Positions 30,913-34,471 of a DNA stretch of 34,471 nt are shown here, piece after piece (position 1 is the stretch's first letter; the number at the start of each line of letters is the position of its first letter). The notes under the pieces were generated by a model, which was not told where the DNA came from, did no database searches, and was given only the letters and a program-made list of their open reading frames with translations. The translations under genes were made by a program, and so were the position numbers. Origin of the DNA: Rhodobacter sp. (GTDB taxonomy: Bacteria > Pseudomonadota > Alphaproteobacteria > Rhodobacterales > Rhodobacteraceae); NCBI GenBank assembly GCA_027487575.1, contig JAIYDJ010000026.1, forward strand, positions 1 through 34,471, written 5' to 3'.

Positions 30913-32957
30913 TCTGCCGCCACGGTGTCGGCGGTCGCAAAGGCGGCATCGCGGCGCAGGACGGGGTTCGGGTTGGCAAGATCACGGGCGGTTCGGTGGC
31001 CCTGCCAGACCGCATGGGCGATGGCACCGGGGGCATTCGCATCACCGGTCAGGTGCAGGCTGGGCAGGTCGGCGAGCTCCTGTTGCAGGGGCGACCCGCC
31101 AAGGCGCTGCCCCACGATGACCAGCGACCGCACCCGGATCGAGGACGGCTCGCCGGTCATGATCTGTGCAAGGTGCAGGGTGTCGCCGTCAAAGCCGGTC
31201 ACGATCTGCAGCGTGCGATACCCGATCCCGCGCCGTGCCAGCGCCTGATGGATCAGCGGCTGTTCGTTGGTCAGGAACGTCCAGGCCGAGGCCGCCCCGG
31301 CGGTGGTGATGTAGGTCACCGCATGGCCCTTGTCGTGCAGATCTTCGGCGATGGCCGTTCCCAGCGCATAATTGTCGAAGTCGAACACGACGACCGGGCC
31401 TTCCGGCGTTGCCCCGCTTGCAAGGTCGGTCGGGGTGAAGATGCGCGGCGCGGTCAGCGGGGCTGCGGGCAGTTCGTTGGCCCCGCACAGGTTGGGCAGC
31501 CAGCGCGACCCGGTGGCAAGGATCGTGTGATCCGCCTCGAAATCGCGGATGTTCTGCGCGGTCAGTTCGGAATTCGGGTACAGCGCCACGTTGTTCAGCT
31601 TGCGCAACTGGCCCAGCCGGTATTCCGCGACTCGGTTCCACGCGCGCAGGCCAGGAAGTGCGGTTTCATAGCGCAGGCGGCCGCCGAATTCGGCCTTGTC
31701 GGTCAGCGTCACCTGAAAGCCGCGCCGGGCAAGGGTCAGCGCCGCCTCAAGCCCCGAAGGCCCGCCGCCGACGATCAGCACCGTTCCGCTGCCATCCTTC
31801 GGGGTGCGTTCGGGATGCCAGCCGCGCCGCCATTCCTCGCCCGCCGTGGGGTTCTGGGTGCAGCGGACCCAGACGCCGTCATGCCACGAACTGATGCAGA
31901 TGTTGCAGCCGATGCATTCGCGGATGTCCTCTTCGCGGCCTTCGTCGATCTTGTTGGGCAAGTAAGGATCGGCGATCGATGGCCGCGCGCCGCCGATCAG
32001 GTCCAGCACCCCGCGTTTCAGCATCGACACCATTGTATCGGGCGAGGTGAAACGACCGACGCCGACCACGGGCTTGTCGGTGACGGTCTTCATGAAGTCG
32101 ATGGTGGTTTCGTGGCTGCCTTCGGGCGTGAAGCGGGACGGGGCGCAGTCGTAGGCGGAATAGTCCATCTTGACGTCGAACAGGTCGGGCGCGTCGCGCA
32201 GGTGGTGGATGACCTCGTGCGCCTCGGAGGCGTGGGAGTCTGAGGGGCGGTTGCGGAGTTCCTGCATCGAGATGCGCAGGGCGACTGCCGTACGGCCTTG
32301 GGTGGCGGTGCGCACGGCGTCGATCAGGTTTTCGGTCAGGCGCGTGCGGTTCCTGACGCTGCCGCCATAGGCATCGGTGCGGTGGTTGTAGTCCGACAGC
32401 AGGAACTGATAGGGTAGATACCCCATGCCAGAATAGACATAAAGAATGTCGAACCCCGCCTGTTCGGCCCGGATCGCGGCCTCGGCATGCCAGCGGATCA
32501 GGTCCTTGATATCGCTGGCGTCCATGATCCTGGGCCGGGCCTGCGACATGAAGGGCACATGCGTGGCCATCCACGGGACACCCGAGGGCGACAGCGCAGG
32601 CAGCCGGGTGGTGCGGTTCATCGCCGCCGCCCCGCCATGCCAAAGCTCCACCCCCGCCAGCGCGCCGTGGGCGTGCACCGCGTCGGTCATCAGCGCATGG
32701 GCCTTGATGTCCGCGGCATCCCAAAGCGTCGCGTTGGGGAACGGGCTGTCGTCCGACGACGGGTCCACCGAACAGGCCCCGGTGCAGACGACGCCCCAGC
32801 CACCCTCGGCCTTCATCCCCCGGAACGCTGCGCGGACGCGGGGGGCGGCGTTGGTCATGCCGCTGGCATGGGGGACCTGGAAAAAGCGGTTCTTCGTGAC
32901 CTTGGGGCCGATCTGCAACGGTTCGAACAAGGGGTCATAGCGGGGGTTGCGGCGCAT
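30909..32957 (-). CDS. OYE-type FMN / 4Fe-4S / FAD oxidoreductase, N-methylproline- or dimethylglycine-demethylase-like
   Basis: A 682-residue multidomain flavoenzyme. Residues 1-340 form an old-yellow-enzyme barrel (VELWHGGAAAMNR, YNHRTDAYGGSVRNR). A 4Fe-4S site follows with C348, C351, C354 and C366 (CIGCNIC, then C in RCTQNP), the spacing of trimethylamine dehydrogenase. The C-terminal FAD/NAD module starts at VLIVGGGPSGLEA (394-405). Relatives are trimethylamine dehydrogenase, StcD/HpbA N-methylproline demethylases and DgcA. ATG 32957 has AGAGG 5 nt upstream; an in-frame upstream ATG at 33059 overlaps the divergent regulator start and is rejected. Coupling to MttB and divergence from a BetI-like repressor suggest oxidative N-demethylation of a betaine derivative; the exact substrate is inferred. 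Confidence 0.87.
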   Translation of the reverse strand: MRRNPRYDPLFEPLQIGPKVTKNRFFQVPHASGMTNAAPRVRAAFRGMKAEGGWGVVCTGACSVDPSSDDSPFPNATLWDAADIKAHALMTDAVHAHGALAGVELWHGGAAAMNRTTRLPALSPSGVPWMATHVPFMSQARPRIMDASDIKDLIRWHAEAAIRAEQAGFDILYVYSGMGYLPYQFLLSDYNHRTDAYGGSVRNRTRLTENLIDAVRTATQGRTAVALRISMQELRNRPSDSHASEAHEVIHHLRDAPDLFDVKMDYSAYDCAPSRFTPEGSHETTIDFMKTVTDKPVVGVGRFTSPDTMVSMLKRGVLDLIGGARPSIADPYLPNKIDEGREEDIRECIGCNICISSWHDGVWVRCTQNPTAGEEWRRGWHPERTPKDGSGTVLIVGGGPSGLEAALTLARRGFQVTLTDKAEFGGRLRYETALPGLRAWNRVAEYRLGQLRKLNNVALYPNSELTAQNIRDFEADHTILATGSRWLPNLCGANELPAAPLTAPRIFTPTDLASGATPEGPVVVFDFDNYALGTAIAEDLHDKGHAVTYITTAGAASAWTFLTNEQPLIHQALARRGIGYRTLQIVTGFDGDTLHLAQIMTGEPSSIRVRSLVIVGQRLGGSPLQQELADLPSLHLTGDANAPGAIAHAVWQGHRTARDLANPNPVLRRDAAFATADTVAAE

Positions 32958-33023
32958 GGGAACCTCTTGCTGAACGGTTGTATGGTAAGGCTGGCCCATC
33001 GATTCGGGCAAGGAGGATGTTGG

Positions 33024-33065
33024 ATGACCGTTCAACAGCGGATTGCGGGCAGGCAGCATGGCTGA
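33024..33065 (+). CDS. Possible 13-residue leader peptide overlapping the TetR start
   Basis: The best ribosome site in the region, AAGGAGG (33010-33016), lies 7 nt before ATG 33024, which opens a 13-codon frame (MTVQQRIAGRQHG) ending at TGA 33063-33065. This frame overlaps the TetR ATG (33058) in another phase. It could be a leader that couples or limits translation of the regulator. It is too short to support by coding signal, so the case rests on the ribosome site and the overlap. Confidence 0.35.
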   Translation: MTVQQRIAGRQHG

Positions 33066-33603
33066 ACCGCGCTTTCGCCGCTATGCGCCCGAGGTGCGGG
33101 CCGGAATGCTGGTCGAGGCCGGGATGGCCTGCCTTGCGCGCGGCGGGATCGGCGCGTTCACGGTCGACAACATCTGTGCCGAGGCGGGGGCGTCGCGCGG
33201 GCTGATCGCACACCACTTCGGCGGCAAGGACGGCTTGCTGGTGGCGGTCCATGCGGCGGCCTATGCGCCCGTGCTGGAAGGGTGGGAAGGTGTCGGCCTG
33301 CCGGGGCTGGTGGACCGGCTGTTCGCCCCGGCGCAGTTCACCGAACCCGGCCCGCGCGTCTGGCTGGCGCTGTGGGGCGAAATCGCGGTGAACCCGGTTC
33401 TGAAGGCCGAACACGAACGGCATTACACCGCCTACCGCACCAAGGTCGCGGCGGTGGTGGGGGATGATGTGCTGGCGGGGGCGGTGATCGCGCTGGCCGA
33501 CGGGCTTTGGCTGGAACAGTGTCTGGCCCCCGACGTGATGTCACCCGATCGTGCCAAAGCCGCGTGTAGGATGCTGCTGAGGCCGATACTGGGCGACGTG
33601 TAG
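33058..33603 (+). CDS. TetR-family regulator, BetI-like
   Basis: A 181-residue TetR-type repressor. The HTH lies at about 34-58 (TVDNICAEAGASRGLIAHHFGGKDGLL), with the RGLIAHHF version of the recognition helix seen in BetI-type proteins. The C-terminal half has WLALWGEIAVNPVLKAEHERHY, similar in pattern to the BetI ligand domain. The ATG at 33058 has only a weak ribosome site (GGGCAGG), while a strong one upstream serves a 13-codon frame that overlaps it; TTG 33043 is a less likely alternative. It diverges from the OYE-type oxidoreductase gene across about 100 nt, which contains inverted TGAACGGT/ACCGTTCA sites, and probably represses that operon. Confidence 0.88.
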   Translation: MAEPRFRRYAPEVRAGMLVEAGMACLARGGIGAFTVDNICAEAGASRGLIAHHFGGKDGLLVAVHAAAYAPVLEGWEGVGLPGLVDRLFAPAQFTEPGPRVWLALWGEIAVNPVLKAEHERHYTAYRTKVAAVVGDDVLAGAVIALADGLWLEQCLAPDVMSPDRAKAACRMLLRPILGDV

Positions 33604-33611
33604 GGGGTATC

Positions 33612-34471
33612 ATGCAGCGCTGGATGGCAGGGGCAGTCGTGGGGATGGTGGCGATGGCAATGTCCGCAATGGCGGTGGCGCAGGACAGGGTGACAATCAG
33701 GATTCTCAGCTTCAACATCTGGTATGGCGGCGATCAGGTGAATTTCGCCAAGGTGGTCGAGGCGATCCGGCTGGCCGATGCGGACATCGTGGGGCTGCAG
33801 GAGCCCGACGGGCGGACATTGGACCTTGCGGTGGCAGCAGGCTATCCCTTTGCCGATACGCGGCGGCACATCCTGTCGCGCTATCCGCTCTTCGATCCAG
33901 CGCTGGGGGTGACGACGGCGACCGACGCCCCGCCCTATTCGATCGCCGGGCTGGAAAGGGACGCCCTGCATGTCTGGGCGATGGTGGCTCCGGGGCAAGT
34001 GATTGCGGTGGCCAATACCCATCTCACCTCCGATCCATATGGTCCCGAGATGGTGCGCGACGGGGCGACGCCAACCGAGGTTCTGGCCAACGAAGCCGCG
34101 GTTCGGTTGCCCGAGGCGCAGGCGCTGCTCGACGGGTTGGCGCCGGTGGCCGCGCGGGGGGCGCCGGTGCTGCTGACCGGGGATTTCAATGCGCCCTCGC
34201 ATCTGGACTGGACGCCGGGGGTGCAGGCCGTGCGGCCCGGACTGAAATACCCCGTCAACTGGCCAGTGTCGAAACTGATGGAAGATGCGGGGTTTTCCGA
34301 CACCTTCCGCACGGCCCATCCCGACCCGGTGGCGGTTCCCGGTCTGACCTGGACACCGGGACGGCCCTGGCCGGTGATCCCCGAAGCCGAGACGGCGGAC
34401 CGGATCGACTTTGTCTGGGCGGCGAACGCGACGGTGGTGGGTTCGGTCCTGCTGGGCGAAACCGGCAATCC
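33612..34471 (+). CDS. Endonuclease/exonuclease/phosphatase family protein, exported (partial at 3' end)
   Basis: The first 286 codons of a gene that runs off the window. A signal peptide (MQRWMAGAVVGMVAMAMSAM, cleavage after AVA near residue 23) precedes an EEP-fold domain. Family motifs are in order: LSFNIWYGG, DIVGLQEPD with the metal-binding Glu, ANTHLTSDPYG, LLTGDFNAPSHLDWT and DRIDFVW. This fold includes DNase I, exonuclease III, sphingomyelinases and inositol phosphatases, so the substrate (nucleic acid, lipid head group or phosphoester) is open. ATG 33612 lies 8 nt after the TetR stop, and the ribosome site GGGGG lies immediately after that stop, so the two genes are probably co-transcribed. 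Confidence 0.86.
   Translation, partial: MQRWMAGAVVGMVAMAMSAMAVAQDRVTIRILSFNIWYGGDQVNFAKVVEAIRLADADIVGLQEPDGRTLDLAVAAGYPFADTRRHILSRYPLFDPALGVTTATDAPPYSIAGLERDALHVWAMVAPGQVIAVANTHLTSDPYGPEMVRDGATPTEVLANEAAVRLPEAQALLDGLAPVAARGAPVLLTGDFNAPSHLDWTPGVQAVRPGLKYPVNWPVSKLMEDAGFSDTFRTAHPDPVAVPGLTWTPGRPWPVIPEAETADRIDFVWAANATVVGSVLLGETGN

Overview
The window is about 34 kb of GC-rich chromosome with tightly packed genes and many 4-nt start/stop overlaps. Gene content suggests an alphaproteobacterium of the Rhodobacterales (Paracoccaceae): a cho-type choline ABC transporter, a split bioM/bioN/bioY biotin transporter, a fused PutA beside an Lrp-type regulator, divergent metF/metR, and an OYE-type demethylase next to an MttB homologue. 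No rRNA, tRNA, CRISPR array or intact insertion sequence was seen. The assignment rests on gene families and order only.

Layout. 1-2018: end of a choline/betaine ABC transporter operon, closed by a hairpin shared with a convergent exported protein. 2015-6555 (minus): exported protein, topA, dprA. 6761-10229 (plus): exported protein, gabT, glycine-zipper lipoprotein, orphan sugar-transfer-type ATP-grasp protein. 10210-12146 (plus): bioMNY. 12143-15634 (minus): four-gene translationally coupled operon aroQ, HpcH/HpaI aldolase, short AMP-dependent ligase, thiolase. 15695-17555: divergent metF/metR. 17556-18631: AT-rich island with an orphan phage-tail-collar-like gene and its own promoter. 18632-20682: inositol-monophosphatase family gene, then (minus) GFA protein and rhomboid protease downstream of putA. 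20714-26674: putA, divergent Lrp-type regulator, DoxX protein, Rieske oxygenase, small exported protein. 26680-33603: minus-strand cluster of OYE/iron-sulfur/FAD oxidoreductase, non-pyrrolysine MttB homologue, M19 dipeptidase, SDR and CbiX-like protein, facing a BetI-like TetR regulator. 33612-end: exported endonuclease/exonuclease/phosphatase family protein, cut by the window edge.

How the genes may work together. The most coherent theme is quaternary and N-methylated amine metabolism. Uptake is represented by ChoWV, oxidative demethylation by the Rieske protein and the OYE-type enzyme, corrinoid-type demethylation by the MttB homologue, and proline oxidation by PutA. A BetI-like repressor is present, and the M19 dipeptidase is a family also found beside dimethylglycine demethylase genes in pseudomonads. 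This points to catabolism of a betaine such as proline betaine or glycine betaine, but the substrate is inferred. A second theme is biotin: bioMNY lies tail to tail with a thiolase/ligase pair resembling the BioY-linked yhfT/yhfS pair of Bacillus. The oddest single element is the AT-rich tail-collar gene, which has a near-consensus sigma-70 promoter overlapped by one copy of a 9-bp direct repeat.
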